A stretch of 64,000 nucleotides of DNA from Actinokineospora baliensis. GTDB taxonomy: Bacteria; Actinomycetota; Actinomycetes; Mycobacteriales; Pseudonocardiaceae. The notes below the pieces were generated by a model. That model saw only the letters and a list, made by a program, of their open reading frames with translations, searched no databases and was not told the DNA's origin. The translations under genes and the position numbers were made by a program. Positions 7,911 to 17,054 of this stretch are shown here, in pieces. Each line of letters starts with the position of its first letter. Positions within the stretch are counted from its first letter, which is position 1. The stretch lies in NCBI RefSeq assembly GCF_016907695.1, contig NZ_JAFBCK010000001.1:3940501-4004500 (forward strand), read 5' to 3'.

Positions 7911-8797
7911 CGAAGCCACTCCAGCGCCGGGCCCGCCTGCGCTCGTTGGAACTCCCTGAGCGTGGGCAAACCGGGCGGCGGTGGCAGCAGCGCGGAGTGC
8001 GCGAAGTACCCCGCGACCGCCGCCACAACGGCATTGAGCGCGTCCCGGTCCACCTTCCACCCGGACCCAGCCCAGAGCTCAGCCGCGGGTGGTCCGCCCC
8101 GCGCGGTCCAACTCGGCGCCAGGAACACCAGATCCGCCCAGGGCGCGCCCTTCGCCGCGTGCGGCCAGTCCACAAAGTACACCCGCTCCTCGGTCAGCAG
8201 GATGTTGTCCGCGCGCAAATCCCCGTGCACCAACGAATCCCCCGCCACGGCCGCCGCCCAGCCCGACTCCAACTCGGCGAACCGCTCCACATTCGCCCGG
8301 CACCAGCCGTCCAACCGACCCGTGAGCACCGGGTCCCCCGCGAGGCTGCGCCACCCCTGGAACCCGTCGTCCTGAAACCGCGGCACCTCCACCGGACACG
8401 GCGTCCCCACCTCCGCCAACTCATCGAGCGCCCCCTGCACCCGCCCCCATTCCCCCACCCCAGGCACCCACCCGTCAACGTCCTCGAAGACCAACACCAC
8501 CCAGTCCCCATCATCGTCAACCCACAACAACCCCGGCGCCGAAACCCGAGCGGGCAACCGAGCCGCGATCACCGCCTCCCGCCGGTGAAACACCGGCGAA
8601 ACCGCGTTGATCCCCCCACTAACCCCCTTGACGAACACACAACGCCCCGACTCCCCCCAAACCCGAGCCGCCACCCCCGGCGAGAACCCACCCACCTGGG
8701 TGACCGCCCGCACCACCCCCTCCCCGAACCACTCCTCAAACCGCCCCCGAACCCCCACCGGCACCGAGCCCCACTCAACCCGCCCACCTCCGCGCAT
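7892..8797 (-). CDS. Aminoglycoside phosphotransferase (APH) family protein
   Basis: This 301-residue kinase-fold protein has the Brenner motif LVHGDLRADNILL and the metal-binding VYFVDWPHAAKG typical of the APH/choline-kinase family (PF01636). The substrate is unknown; most actinomycete members of this type have no shown resistance role. Its N-terminal lobe (FVKGVSGG) looks intact. ATG at 8797 is used; GTG codons shortly downstream are alternatives. It ends inside the 3' end of the kinase gene on the other strand. Confidence 0.8.
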   Translation of the reverse strand: MRGGGRVEWGSVPVGVRGRFEEWFGEGVVRAVTQVGGFSPGVAARVWGESGRCVFVKGVSGGINAVSPVFHRREAVIAARLPARVSAPGLLWVDDDGDWVVLVFEDVDGWVPGVGEWGRVQGALDELAEVGTPCPVEVPRFQDDGFQGWRSLAGDPVLTGRLDGWCRANVERFAELESGWAAAVAGDSLVHGDLRADNILLTEERVYFVDWPHAAKGAPWADLVFLAPSWTARGGPPAAELWAGSGWKVDRDALNAVVAAVAGYFAHSALLPPPPGLPTLREFQRAQAGPALEWLRQGVGS

Positions 8798-8942
8798 ACC
8801 CCGTACCCCATCACCACCCCCGCCTCCCCACAATCCGATTCCCGCAGTGGTGGCCCCGGAACCGGGCCGTGCGGACAGGGTGTTCTGGCAGATGGTGGAC
8901 GAGGCGGGTTGCTGCGAGGGCGGGTTGGCGCCAGCGTTCCCT

Positions 8943-8977
8943 GGGCGCTGGGCGCTGGGCGCTGGGCGCTGGGCGCT
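8943..8977 (+). repeat. Tandem repeat (GGGCGCT) x5
   Basis: Five perfect copies of GGGCGCT occur. The unit number may vary by slippage. Confidence 0.9.
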
Positions 8978-9164
8978 CGCGACGGACTGGCCCCTGCTGC
9001 TGCTAGCCCAGCTCACCGAGCCAACCCACCCAACCCAGCCCCCCCCCCCCCGAGCCAGCCCACCCAACCCGACCACCGCTCCCGGAACCCACTGGTGCCA
9101 CCCCAGCCACCCGACCCCGACCACCGAACCCAGCCACTGGACACTCGGAAGCCGAGGTGCCAGA

Positions 9165-9310
9165 TGCTCGATGGGGCGGACCTGTTTTGCGTGGGGGAGC
9201 GGTGCCCGTAGCGTTGTGCGCTGCAGGGCCATGCTTTTCGGCCCCAGCTTTGCGGTCCTGCCACGGGTGGCGCAGGGGCCCCGCGCAAAACAGGTCCGCC
9301 CCATCGAGCA
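9165..9310 (+). repeat. Palindromic element, copy C
   Basis: This 146-bp copy has arms that match over 32 bp (TGCTCGATGGGGCGGACCTG and onward) with a single difference, a U-G wobble on the plus strand. The core is in the same orientation as copy B. Confidence 0.9.
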
Positions 9311-9500
9311 CCCCCACACCCCACGGACCGGGTTGCAATGCCGCAGGCGAGCCGACCCCGAAGCCGCTGGTGCCACCCCAGCCCCACCGAGCCAACCCCG
9401 CCAACCCGACCACCGCTCCCAGAAGCCGCCGGTGCCACCCCAACCGACCGAGTCAGCCCCGCCAACCCGACCACCGCTCCCGGAAGCCGCCCACCCGAAC

Positions 9501-9647
9501 TGCTCGATGGGGCGGACTTGTTTTGCGTGGGGGAGCGGCAGTCGTAGCCTTGCCTCGCTGCAGGGCCATGCTTTTCGGCCCCGGCTTGTGCGGTCCTGCC
9601 ACGGCTGGTGCAGGGGCCCCGCGCAAAACAAGTTCGCCCCATCGAGC
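9501..9647 (+). repeat. Palindromic element, copy D
   Basis: This 147-bp copy carries the arm variant ACTTGTTTTGCG on both sides. The two arm differences are both G-U wobbles on the plus strand. Confidence 0.9.
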
Positions 9648-9736
9648 CCACCCAACCCACCCCGGATCCAGCGCAATGCCGAAGGCGAGCCGACCGCCCC
9701 GACAGTGAAGCCAAAACCAGCAGGCACAATCACGGC

Positions 9737-10345
9737 ATGAGCGCCACCAGCCGACGCGTCCCGCCCCCTGTCTGGGTGGAGTCGATGGGCGGACCTTTGA
9801 TCGTCATCCCCGTCTCCGCGCTGGCCGCGTGGCGCGGGTGCACGGAGACCGGCGTCATGGTCGGCGACGCCACCGCTCCAGACGACTACGACCGGGCCTG
9901 CGCGCTGGACGGCCTGGCTGGTGTCCTCGCCGTCGGCGAGACGGGCTCCCAGGCGTTGGTGCTGGCAGACGAGCCAGCCACCACCTGCTACCTGCCCGAA
10001 CACCGAGCCTTCCTGCGTTGGCTCGCTGCCGACTCCGAAGCCGGACTGATCGCCGCGGCAGAGACTATCCTCGCGAACTCGGCCACCGAGTGGGTGGACT
10101 GCGGCACATGGGTATCGGACGGCCCGGCTGTGCTCATGGACTCCGCCGAAGCGGGCTCCGGATTGGACGTCGAGTACCCGGGCGGTGGGGTGCCCGCGCA
10201 GGCGCCCGTCCCGCTGCCCGCAGGCCGCTGGAGGGTTCGGGCCAGCTACACCGAGGCGGACGAGGAGAACTGGGTCGGCCTGGTCCAGCTCATCCCGACA
10301 ACACGTACACCGCCGATCCGTCCGGTGACGCCGACCCCGAGATGA
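9737..10345 (+). CDS. Imm21-type immunity protein
   Basis: This 202-residue soluble protein opens with VWVESMGGPLIVIPVSALAAW followed by RGC, the hallmark of the Imm21 family (PF15589), immunity proteins predicted from polymorphic toxin loci. No toxin gene is adjacent: an orphan position is what is seen, and protection against toxins of neighbours is inference. The protein is acidic with many Asp/Glu residues, common for immunity proteins. ATG at 9737 lies directly after repeat cluster 2. Its last 56 bp overlap the convergent amylase gene. Confidence 0.8.
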   Translation: MSATSRRVPPPVWVESMGGPLIVIPVSALAAWRGCTETGVMVGDATAPDDYDRACALDGLAGVLAVGETGSQALVLADEPATTCYLPEHRAFLRWLAADSEAGLIAAAETILANSATEWVDCGTWVSDGPAVLMDSAEAGSGLDVEYPGGGVPAQAPVPLPAGRWRVRASYTEADEENWVGLVQLIPTTRTPPIRPVTPTPR

Positions 10346-13322
10346 ACCACACCTCATACCCCACAACCCCCACCTCAAGCACCTGATCCGCCCCCGGATC
10401 CTTCACCTCCCCCTGATGAACGATATGGCTCAACCCACCCGCCCCCGCCGCCAACGGAACCGACCACAACACCCCAAACGAATCCCGCCCACTGGGCAAA
10501 CTGGAAGCAGCCCAATCCGGACTAGGCGTCAACGATCCGGCCCAGTGGTACAGCGTCCACCCAGAATAATCTCCGCCAGGCCGATGATAATGAAGTACAG
10601 CCCTATTCTCCGCAGCCGCAAGTGAAGCAAAGACCCGAGAATCCCCTTCCCGCAGCCACAACGCCGACCTGGCAGGCTGAATCCGCCGAAGAACCACGCC
10701 GCCACTAACGAGATCGAACTCAACCGCAGGCGCCGTCGCCACCGCGCCGAAGGCGTCGCGGCCAGCGAAAGGGATGTCCGGGCGGCCAGGAACTCGTAGC
10801 GCGAGATCTGTGTAGTCTCCGGAAAGGCGTTTGTAGTGCACCGTCACCGAGCCCGCGGCCTCGATTTCCGAGGTGTACTGCGTGTCCGACCCCTGCCGTA
10901 GCCAGAGTTGGCCGGTGGGGGTGATCAGGCGGTCGCCGCCGTCTTTTTGGTCACCTTTGTGGATTACCACGCCGACTTGGCGGGCGCCGGGGAGGAGGCG
11001 GATCCACGCGAATCGGCCGTAGTGGGTTTCGCCCGTGAAGGGGAGTGGGCGGTCCCAGGCTGTGGGGGTTTCGACGTCGCCCCAGGTGTGTAGGCCCCAG
11101 CCGTCGTAGTCGCCTGCGGGGCGGTTGTAGTGGATGACCAGCCAGGCCGGTCCTGCGGGTTCGGGGGGTGCGGCCACCAGCCGGATCGCCGCGCTGTCGG
11201 CGCCCAGCGGGCCGGAGCCGTCCTTGGCGACCACCCGGAACTCCACCTCCGCGCCCACTCCGGCCCCCGGCAACGCCATCACGTCGGCGAACACCCGGTA
11301 CGGCGCCGCGTCGTCGGTCCCCAGCACTGTCCACCCCCGCGTTCCCTTGACCCGCGCCGCGAACGTGGCCTGCGCGAACGGCGCCAAGATCCCGTCTGCC
11401 CGCACTTCCACGCGCTCGTCGAGCACCGTTCCCACCGCTGGCGCCACCAGCGTCGGGACGACCGAGGCGTCCCGCAGCCGTTCGGTTGCCCGCAGCGCCA
11501 ACACCGACAGTGCGGGCACGACAACCCGCACTTTCCCTCCTGTGGCCCGCACACGACCCCCGCGCTCCGGGAACTCGACCTGGTACGAACCGGAAGACAC
11601 CGGAATGTCCACTGTGGTCGAACTCAGCCCCGCGTTGGCCACCACCACGTGCTCACGCCGGTCCCTCGCCGACAACCTGCTGAACGCCACCACATCACCC
11701 TGCGCGAACCTCAGTGCTTGCGCCCCGTCCGCCCACACGTCATCGCGGTCCACAAAGGACGACAACGACGCGAGTTGACGGTAGAGCGGGTGCGCGCGGT
11801 TGAAGTTGTCCTGCGCCCCTGTCCGCCCGGCTCCCACGAACGTCTCGGCCATGAACTCCGGTGTGCTGCTGGCGAACATGTCCTGCCGCGCCAGCTTGTC
11901 CCCACCATGGCCGGCGAAACCCTGCTCGTCGCCGTAGTAGACGACCGGGTTGCCGCGCCACAGGTACATCAGCGCGTTCCCCAACCGCAGTCGCGACAAC
12001 AGCTCCGAGTCGCTGATCCCCGGACGCCGGTCCCGTAACATCCACGCGATCCGGCCCATGTCGTGGTTGCCGAGGAACGTGGGCAGCGACGCGGCGTTGG
12101 AGTCCGCGTCGGTGTAGTGGTCGTCGGCGAGCAGGACATCGGCCAGGCGGTCGGCGCCGCGGCCGGAGAGGAAGTCCGCCGCGCCAGCCTGGAACGGGAA
12201 GTCGAGGGTGGCCTGCATGGTGCCGGTGGTGGTGTAGGACGAGGTGAGCTCGGCGTCGTCGCTGTACACCTCGCCGAACACGAAGAAGTCGGGCTTGCCG
12301 CGCGCCTTCGCGTACGCCTTCACCTTGGGCGCCAATGCTTGCCAGAACTCCATGTTGACGTGCTTGACCGTGTCGACCCGGTACCCGTCGATCCCCAGCA
12401 CGTCGATCCAGCTCGTGAAGATCTCCGTCATCCCCCGCACCACCCTGGGGTGCTCGGTCATCAGGTCGTCGAGGCCGAAGAAGTCGCCGTACTCGGTGGA
12501 CTCACCGGCGAACGTCGAATCACCCCGGTTGTGGTAGAGCGAGGGATCGTTGAGCCAGGCGGGAGTCTTCGCCGCCGGGTCGGTCACCACAGGCGTGTAC
12601 GGGAACTCCGCGATCGCGGGGAAGTCGGGTTTGCCCGCGTGCGCCTTGATGTCGACGACGTTCCCGTCCGCGTCCCGGTACGGATACGCGCTGGTGCTCC
12701 GGTACTGGTTGCCGGGTTCGGCGTAGGAGATGACGTCCGCCGTGTGGTTGGCGACGATGTCGAAGAACACCTTCATCCCCAGCCGGTGCGCGTCCGCGAT
12801 CACCGCGCGCATGTCCGCCGTCGACCCGAAGTGCGGGTCCAACCGGGTGAAGTCGGTCGTCCAGTACCCGTGGTACCCGGCGGAGACGTCCGCGCCGCTG
12901 CCCTGCACCCACCGGTTGGCGAACATCGGCGTCATCCAGATCGCCGTCGTCCCCATCCCGCGCAAGTAGTCCATTTTGGACCGAAGCCCGGCGAGGTCAC
13001 CGCCGTGGTAGAAGCCCTTGTCCGCCGGGTCGAACCCGGTCTTGAGCCGGTCGGTCTCCGCGGACCCGCCCCGGTCGTTGCGCCCGTCGCCGTTGGCGAA
13101 CCGGTCCGGCATGACGAAGTAGAACCGCTCCCCGGTCAGGTCCGAGCGCAGAGCGGGTCGCGCCAGCTCCCGATCACCCGGCCGCACCCCCGGTGCGATG
13201 TCCACGACCTCAGCGACCGCCAGTCGCTCGGTCGCCGCCCGGCCCGGGTCCGCCACGGCGGGCACCACCACCGTCCACGCCGCCAGTGCCACCGCCGTGC
13301 CCACCCGGGCGCCCCGACCCAT
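10290..13322 (-). CDS. Secreted GH13 alpha-amylase/pullulanase with three C-terminal starch-binding modules
   Basis: This 1010-residue exported glycoside hydrolase acts on starch- or pullulan-like alpha-glucans. A signal peptide (1-24, ends AVA) is followed by a TIM barrel (about 60-480). Asp317 in IDGYRVDTVKH is the nucleophile, Glu351 in FGEVYSDD the acid/base, and Asp421 in FLGNHDMGR the third carboxylate. After an all-beta C domain come three pullulanase-associated (CBM41/PUD-like) modules that begin LVIHYNRPAGDYDGW, VTVHYKRLSGDYTD and AVLHYHRPGGDYSGW. ATG at 13322 follows GAGGAGG. Final residues are encoded within the Imm21 gene on the other strand. Confidence 0.92.
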   Translation of the reverse strand: MGRGARVGTAVALAAWTVVVPAVADPGRAATERLAVAEVVDIAPGVRPGDRELARPALRSDLTGERFYFVMPDRFANGDGRNDRGGSAETDRLKTGFDPADKGFYHGGDLAGLRSKMDYLRGMGTTAIWMTPMFANRWVQGSGADVSAGYHGYWTTDFTRLDPHFGSTADMRAVIADAHRLGMKVFFDIVANHTADVISYAEPGNQYRSTSAYPYRDADGNVVDIKAHAGKPDFPAIAEFPYTPVVTDPAAKTPAWLNDPSLYHNRGDSTFAGESTEYGDFFGLDDLMTEHPRVVRGMTEIFTSWIDVLGIDGYRVDTVKHVNMEFWQALAPKVKAYAKARGKPDFFVFGEVYSDDAELTSSYTTTGTMQATLDFPFQAGAADFLSGRGADRLADVLLADDHYTDADSNAASLPTFLGNHDMGRIAWMLRDRRPGISDSELLSRLRLGNALMYLWRGNPVVYYGDEQGFAGHGGDKLARQDMFASSTPEFMAETFVGAGRTGAQDNFNRAHPLYRQLASLSSFVDRDDVWADGAQALRFAQGDVVAFSRLSARDRREHVVVANAGLSSTTVDIPVSSGSYQVEFPERGGRVRATGGKVRVVVPALSVLALRATERLRDASVVPTLVAPAVGTVLDERVEVRADGILAPFAQATFAARVKGTRGWTVLGTDDAAPYRVFADVMALPGAGVGAEVEFRVVAKDGSGPLGADSAAIRLVAAPPEPAGPAWLVIHYNRPAGDYDGWGLHTWGDVETPTAWDRPLPFTGETHYGRFAWIRLLPGARQVGVVIHKGDQKDGGDRLITPTGQLWLRQGSDTQYTSEIEAAGSVTVHYKRLSGDYTDLALRVPGRPDIPFAGRDAFGAVATAPAVEFDLVSGGVVLRRIQPARSALWLREGDSRVFASLAAAENRAVLHYHRPGGDYSGWTLYHWAGSLTPSPDWAASSLPSGRDSFGVLWSVPLAAGAGGLSHIVHQGEVKDPGADQVLEVGVVGYEVWFISGSASPDGSAVYVLSG

Positions 13323-13414
13323 GCCGACCTCCTCGCGTGAAGGTCACTGCACCAAACCACGGCCCGGGTCCGCCTCGATAGCGCCGACCGGAGGTGGTCG
13401 TGCCCACCATCGGG

Positions 13415-14897
13415 TCACGTCTCCCGCAGACCGAGCCTGCGCAGTTCCAGCCCAGCCAGCGCCCGCACCGCCACCGGGTCGCCTGACCGCCACCCTTCGG
13501 CCACCGGTCCCGTCCCGGCCGACCGGGTGAGCGGTTGCGTGCTCAGCGCCCGCACCGCGCCCGACCGCCACGCTTCGGTGACCGGTTCCGCCCGGGCTGG
13601 CCGGAGGGGTTGTGCCGACCGTCGGGGCACGTGCCCCGCAGGGCGAGTCTGCGCAGCTCCTACCCGGCCAGCGCCCGCACCGCCGCCTGATCGCCATCCC
13701 TCGGCAACTGGCCCCGCCCCGGCTGGCAGGGTGAGCGGTTGCGTGCTCAGCGCTCCGCACCGCCGCCGAGTCCGTCTGCCCGCGACCCTTCGGCGACCGG
13801 ACCCGTCCCGGCCGACTGGAGTGGTTGTGCCGACTATCGGGTTGTGTCTGCCGCAGGCCGAGCCCGCGCAGTTCCTGCCCGGCTAGCGCCCGCACCGCCG
13901 CCGCCGGGTTCGTCTGCCCGCGACCCTTCGGTGACCGGCTCCGCCCGGGCCGACTGGAGTGGTTGTGCCGTCTGCCGCAGGCTGAGCTTGCGCAGTTCCT
14001 GCCCGGCTAGCGTCCGCACCGCCGCCGGACCCGTCGACCGCGACCCTTCGGCGACCGGTCCCGCCCGGGCCGACTGGGGGGCCGTGCCCACCATCAAGTC
14101 ACGTCTCCCGCAGGCCGAGCCTGCGCAGCTCCAACCCGGCGCCCGCACCGCCGCCGGATCCCCTGACCGCGACTCTTCGGGGACCGGTCCCGCCCCGGCC
14201 GACCGGGTGAGCGGTTGCGTGCTCGACGCCAGTACCGCCGCCGGGTCGCCCGAGTGCCACTGTTCGGGGACCGGTCCCGCCCCGGCCAACCGGGTGAGAG
14301 GTTGCTTGCGCAGCGCCCCGCACGGCCGCCGGGTCGCCCGAATGCCAACCTTCGGCCACCGTCCCCGCCTGGCCAGCCGGAGGGGTTGTGCCCGCCATCG
14401 GGGCACGTGTCCCGCAGACCGAGCCTGGGTAGCTCCAGGCCGGCCGGCGCCCGCACCGCCGCCGGACCCGCCGACCGCCACCGTCCGGGCTGACCGAAGG
14501 GGTCGCCCACCATCAAGTCACGTCTCCCGCAGACCGAGCCTGCGCAGCTCCAACCCGGCCAGCGCCCGCGCTGCCACCGGATCCCCTGACCGCCACCCCT
14601 CAGCCACCGCCCCCGCCCGGGCCGACCGGAGGGGCTGTGCCCACCATCGGGTCACGTCTTCCGCAGGCTGAGCCTGCGCAGCTCCAGCCGAGCCAGCGTC
14701 TGCACCGCTGCCGGACCCGCCGACTGCCACCGGCTCCGCCCGGGCCGGCCGGAGGGGTTGTGCCCACCGGCAAGTCACGTCTTCCGCAGGCTGAGCCTGC
14801 GCAATTCCAGTTCGGCCAGCGTCTGCACCGCCGCCGGACCCGCCGACCGCCACCGGCTCCGCCCGGGCCAGCCGGAGGGGTCATGCCCACCGGCAAG
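13415..14897 (-). repeat. Tandem array of nine diverged copies of the 3' end of the neighbouring membrane-protein gene
   Basis: The stretch between the amylase and the membrane-protein gene holds no gene. It is built of units that each resemble the last 40-150 bp of the gene at 14898-15500. Unit starts (plus-strand CGTCTCCCGCAG or variants) lie near 13415, 13627, 13841, 13970, 14098, 14402, 14519, 14651 and 14773, so spacing runs from 117 to 304 bp. On the minus strand most units read RALAGLELRRLGLRET-like and end in the same stop. The longest units also carry the STQPLTR part. Reading frames that cross several units are artefacts. Confidence 0.85.
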
Positions 14898-15500
14898 TCA
14901 CGTCTCCCGCAGACCAAGCCTGCGCAGCTCCAACCCGGCCAGCGCCCGCACCGCCGCCGGATCCCCCGACCGCCACCCCTCAGCCACCGCCCCCGCCCCA
15001 GCCAACCGGGTAAGCGGTTGCGTGCTCAGCGCCCGCGCCGCCAGCAGGTCGAGTCCGGGGTCGCCCAGTGCGCGCAGCCGCACGGCGCCGGTCGCCTGTC
15101 TGGTGTACCTGACCCGCAGCGGCAGCCAGGTCACCAGTAGGAACGCCAGCGGCACCACGACCAGCACTGCGGTCGACCAGTACGCCAACTCCTCCACCGC
15201 CTGGATCTGGCGCCACCCGGCCTCGCTCACCCGTGCCCCCGCACTCGCCCCGCTGCGCAGCGCCTCAGCCACCGAGTCGCCCACCAGCGGGATCGAGTCC
15301 GCCTTGTCTGCCGCGGTGTTGAACGTCCCCTGCAGGGCGGTGCCCGCGTCCATCAGCCGGTCGCCCGGGGCCCGCAGCGCCAGGATCGTTTCCCGGGCGG
15401 TCACCGCGAACCACACGGCCAGCGCGGCCACGGCCACGGCGGCGGCGTCGGCCACCAGTTGGCGCAGGGCCCGGTCGGGGCGTTCGGCGTAGACCTTCAT
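14898..15500 (-). CDS. Small membrane protein, function unknown
   Basis: This 200-residue protein is not recognised. Two hydrophobic helices (about 19-38, AAAVAVAALAVWFAVTA; and about 108-127, STAVLVVVPLAFLLVTWLPL) flank an outer region with many Ala/Gly residues. The basic, Leu/Ala/Arg-rich C-terminal 45 residues end AVRALAGLELRRLGLRET, the piece copied nine times downstream. ATG at 15500 follows GAGGAGATCC. It lies 8 bp downstream of the crcB pair on the same strand, so it is probably co-transcribed. Confidence 0.75.
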   Translation of the reverse strand: MKVYAERPDRALRQLVADAAAVAVAALAVWFAVTARETILALRAPGDRLMDAGTALQGTFNTAADKADSIPLVGDSVAEALRSGASAGARVSEAGWRQIQAVEELAYWSTAVLVVVPLAFLLVTWLPLRVRYTRQATGAVRLRALGDPGLDLLAARALSTQPLTRLAGAGAVAEGWRSGDPAAVRALAGLELRRLGLRET

Positions 15501-15508
15501 GGATCTCC

Positions 15509-15844
15509 TCACGTGAGGGCCAGGCCACCCCAGAATGCCCCGACGCCCGCCAGCACCGACACCGCCACGTTGCCCAGCGCGCGCCACCGCTGGCCCTGCT
15601 CGACCAGCACCAGGGTCTCGTAGGAGAAGGTCGAGTACGTCGTCAGCGCCCCGCAGAGGCCGATCCCCAGCAGCGCCTGCAACTGCCCGACGCCGAGCAC
15701 CACCCCCAGGACGAAGCTGCCCACGACGTTGACCACGAGCGTCCCCCACGGGAAGCCGGACGGCCGCGGGATGGCCCGGTCGACCAGATAGCGCAAAGGC
15801 GCACCGACCGCCGCGCCCAGCGCCACTTGAATGACCTCGTTCAT
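15509..15844 (-). CDS. crcB: CrcB/Fluc fluoride channel subunit
   Basis: This 111-residue protein has four membrane helices. The Fluc motifs are a central GGFTT-like turn (here CGALTTYSTFSYE, with the Phe-box and Thr/Ser track) and an N-terminal G-x-x-RY (APLRYLVDR). It exports fluoride as a dual-topology dimer; in actinomycetes two adjacent crcB genes usually form an antiparallel heterodimer. The start overlaps the stop of the upstream crcB (ATGA). Confidence 0.93.
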   Translation of the reverse strand: MNEVIQVALGAAVGAPLRYLVDRAIPRPSGFPWGTLVVNVVGSFVLGVVLGVGQLQALLGIGLCGALTTYSTFSYETLVLVEQGQRWRALGNVAVSVLAGVGAFWGGLALT

Positions 15845-16215
15845 CGCGGGACCGCCATTCGCCGGGTGATCGCGGTGCCCACCCACACGGCCGCGAGCGC
15901 GGCGACGAGGGTTCCGAGCAGATAACCGACTGCCGCCACTGGATCCGTGCCGGTCATCCGCTGGAAATCCGCCGTATACGCGGAGAAAGTGGTGAAACCT
16001 CCCAAAACGCCCGTGCCCAGGAATGGTCGGACCAGTGGGTGCGGGGTGCGGACCTCGGTGAGCAGGACCATCAGGCACCCCATGGTCAGACATCCGACCG
16101 CGTTGATCGCCAGCGTCGTCCACGGCGAGGGCCACAGCACACCCGCCCCGTACCTGGCGAGCGCGCCGAGCACGCCACCTGCGGATACCGCCGCCACCAC
16201 CGCCGAGGGCCTCAT
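15841..16215 (-). CDS. crcB: CrcB/Fluc fluoride channel subunit
   Basis: This is the 124-residue partner of the next gene. It has four membrane helices, the GALARYGAGV motif near residue 18 and the pore turn GGFTTFSAYTADF near 72. ATG at 16215 is the first codon of the presumed crcB-crcB-membrane-protein transcript. No fluoride riboswitch was recognised upstream; only 14 bp separate it from the divergent acetyltransferase gene. Confidence 0.93.
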   Translation of the reverse strand: MRPSAVVAAVSAGGVLGALARYGAGVLWPSPWTTLAINAVGCLTMGCLMVLLTEVRTPHPLVRPFLGTGVLGGFTTFSAYTADFQRMTGTDPVAAVGYLLGTLVAALAAVWVGTAITRRMAVPR

Positions 16216-16229
16216 CGCACTCCAGTGTT

Positions 16230-16823
16230 ATGGATCGGCGAACTGTTGTGCGCGCCGTGTCCGGTGTAGAGGATGCCGCCATGGAGTTGCTGGCCGCCAC
16301 CGACCTGCCCGGCGTCGTCGACGACCTCGCCGATCTGCTGGTCGACGCGGTCGCCGGGGGAGCGTCGGTGGGGTTCCTGCACCCGCTCGACCGGGCGGTC
16401 GCCGCGAAGTGGTGGCTCGGACTGCAGTCCGCCTTGGCCGAGGGGCGGGTACTGCTGTGGGTCGCCCGTGTCGACGGCCGGGTCGTCGGGACCGTGCAGC
16501 TGCGGCTGTCGGACTACGAGAACGGTCCGCACCGGGCCGAGTTGGCCAAGCTGCTCGTGCACCGGCACGTGCGCGGGCGCGGCATCGGCCGATCCCTGCT
16601 GGAGTGCGCCGAGCGCGGCGCCCTCGAGCGGGGGCGCACCCTGCTGCTGCTCGACACCGAGACCGGCAGCCCCGCCGAGCGGCTCTACTCCTCCGGCGGG
16701 TGGGTCGAGATGGGGGTTGTCCCCGGTCACGCCCTCAATCCCGCTGGCGAACTCCGGCCGACCACGTTCTACCGAAGACACCTCTCGCCGCCATTGGGCC
16801 GCCCGGGTGAGCGCGAACTCTGA
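16230..16823 (+). CDS. GNAT-family N-acetyltransferase
   Basis: This 197-residue protein has the acetyl-CoA-binding motif A as HRHVRGRGIGRSLLECAERG (about 114-133) and a downstream beta-bulge region LLLLDTETGSPAERLYSSGGW. The substrate is unknown. Two starts are possible: ATG at 16230, only 14 bp from the divergent crcB start, or ATG at 16281. The latter leaves room for a promoter and still keeps the full fold. Confidence 0.85.
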   Translation: MDRRTVVRAVSGVEDAAMELLAATDLPGVVDDLADLLVDAVAGGASVGFLHPLDRAVAAKWWLGLQSALAEGRVLLWVARVDGRVVGTVQLRLSDYENGPHRAELAKLLVHRHVRGRGIGRSLLECAERGALERGRTLLLLDTETGSPAERLYSSGGWVEMGVVPGHALNPAGELRPTTFYRRHLSPPLGRPGEREL

Positions 16824-16944
16824 AACGCGTCACTTTGGCCCTCGAAAGAGCGCGCGTCAAGAGGGTGTTGTCGGTGTTCGGCCCGCGACAAAACAGCATG
16901 ATCACGTTCAACGTTGGTGCTGGCCAAGGGTGTTATCGGCGGAG

Positions 16945-16961
16945 TATGGTCTAGACCACAT
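16945..16961. promoter_or_regulatory. DasR-responsive element (dre) upstream of ngcE
   Basis: TATGGTCTAGACCACAT contains the perfect palindrome TGGTCTAGACCA. It matches the DasR operator ACTGGTCTAGACCACT and lies about 95 bp before ngcE. DasR is the GntR repressor released by glucosamine-6-phosphate or GlcNAc-6-phosphate. Confidence 0.88.
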
Positions 16962-17054
16962 CACCCATCTGTCCGATTGCCCGGCGCGCGGCACCGGCTC
17001 GACCATGAGCGGGCCCGCGAACCGGTCGCGTGACGGTCGAAGGAGTATGCGCAA

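Larger units (their letters stand above)
8798..9736. repeat. Composite repeat cluster 2 (no gene supported)
   Basis: This 939-bp stretch has no credible gene. It holds a 7-bp tandem repeat (8943-8977), a run of 13 C (9039-9051), two palindromic elements (C and D) and inverted CTCGCCTTCGGCAT-type units near 9339 and 9671. CCGCTGGTGCC-like spacers of the kind hit by the IS element in cluster 1 are also present. All frames crossing it read as proline/arginine-rich low-complexity protein. Confidence 0.7.

Noticed and set aside
13415..14897. CRISPR-like array
   Set aside because: Units are 117-304 bp, diverged throughout and homologous to a gene end. There is no constant short repeat with unique spacers and no cas gene.
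16200..16230. Fluoride riboswitch before the crcB pair
   Set aside because: Only 14 bp separate the divergent starts and no crcB-motif sequence is seen.
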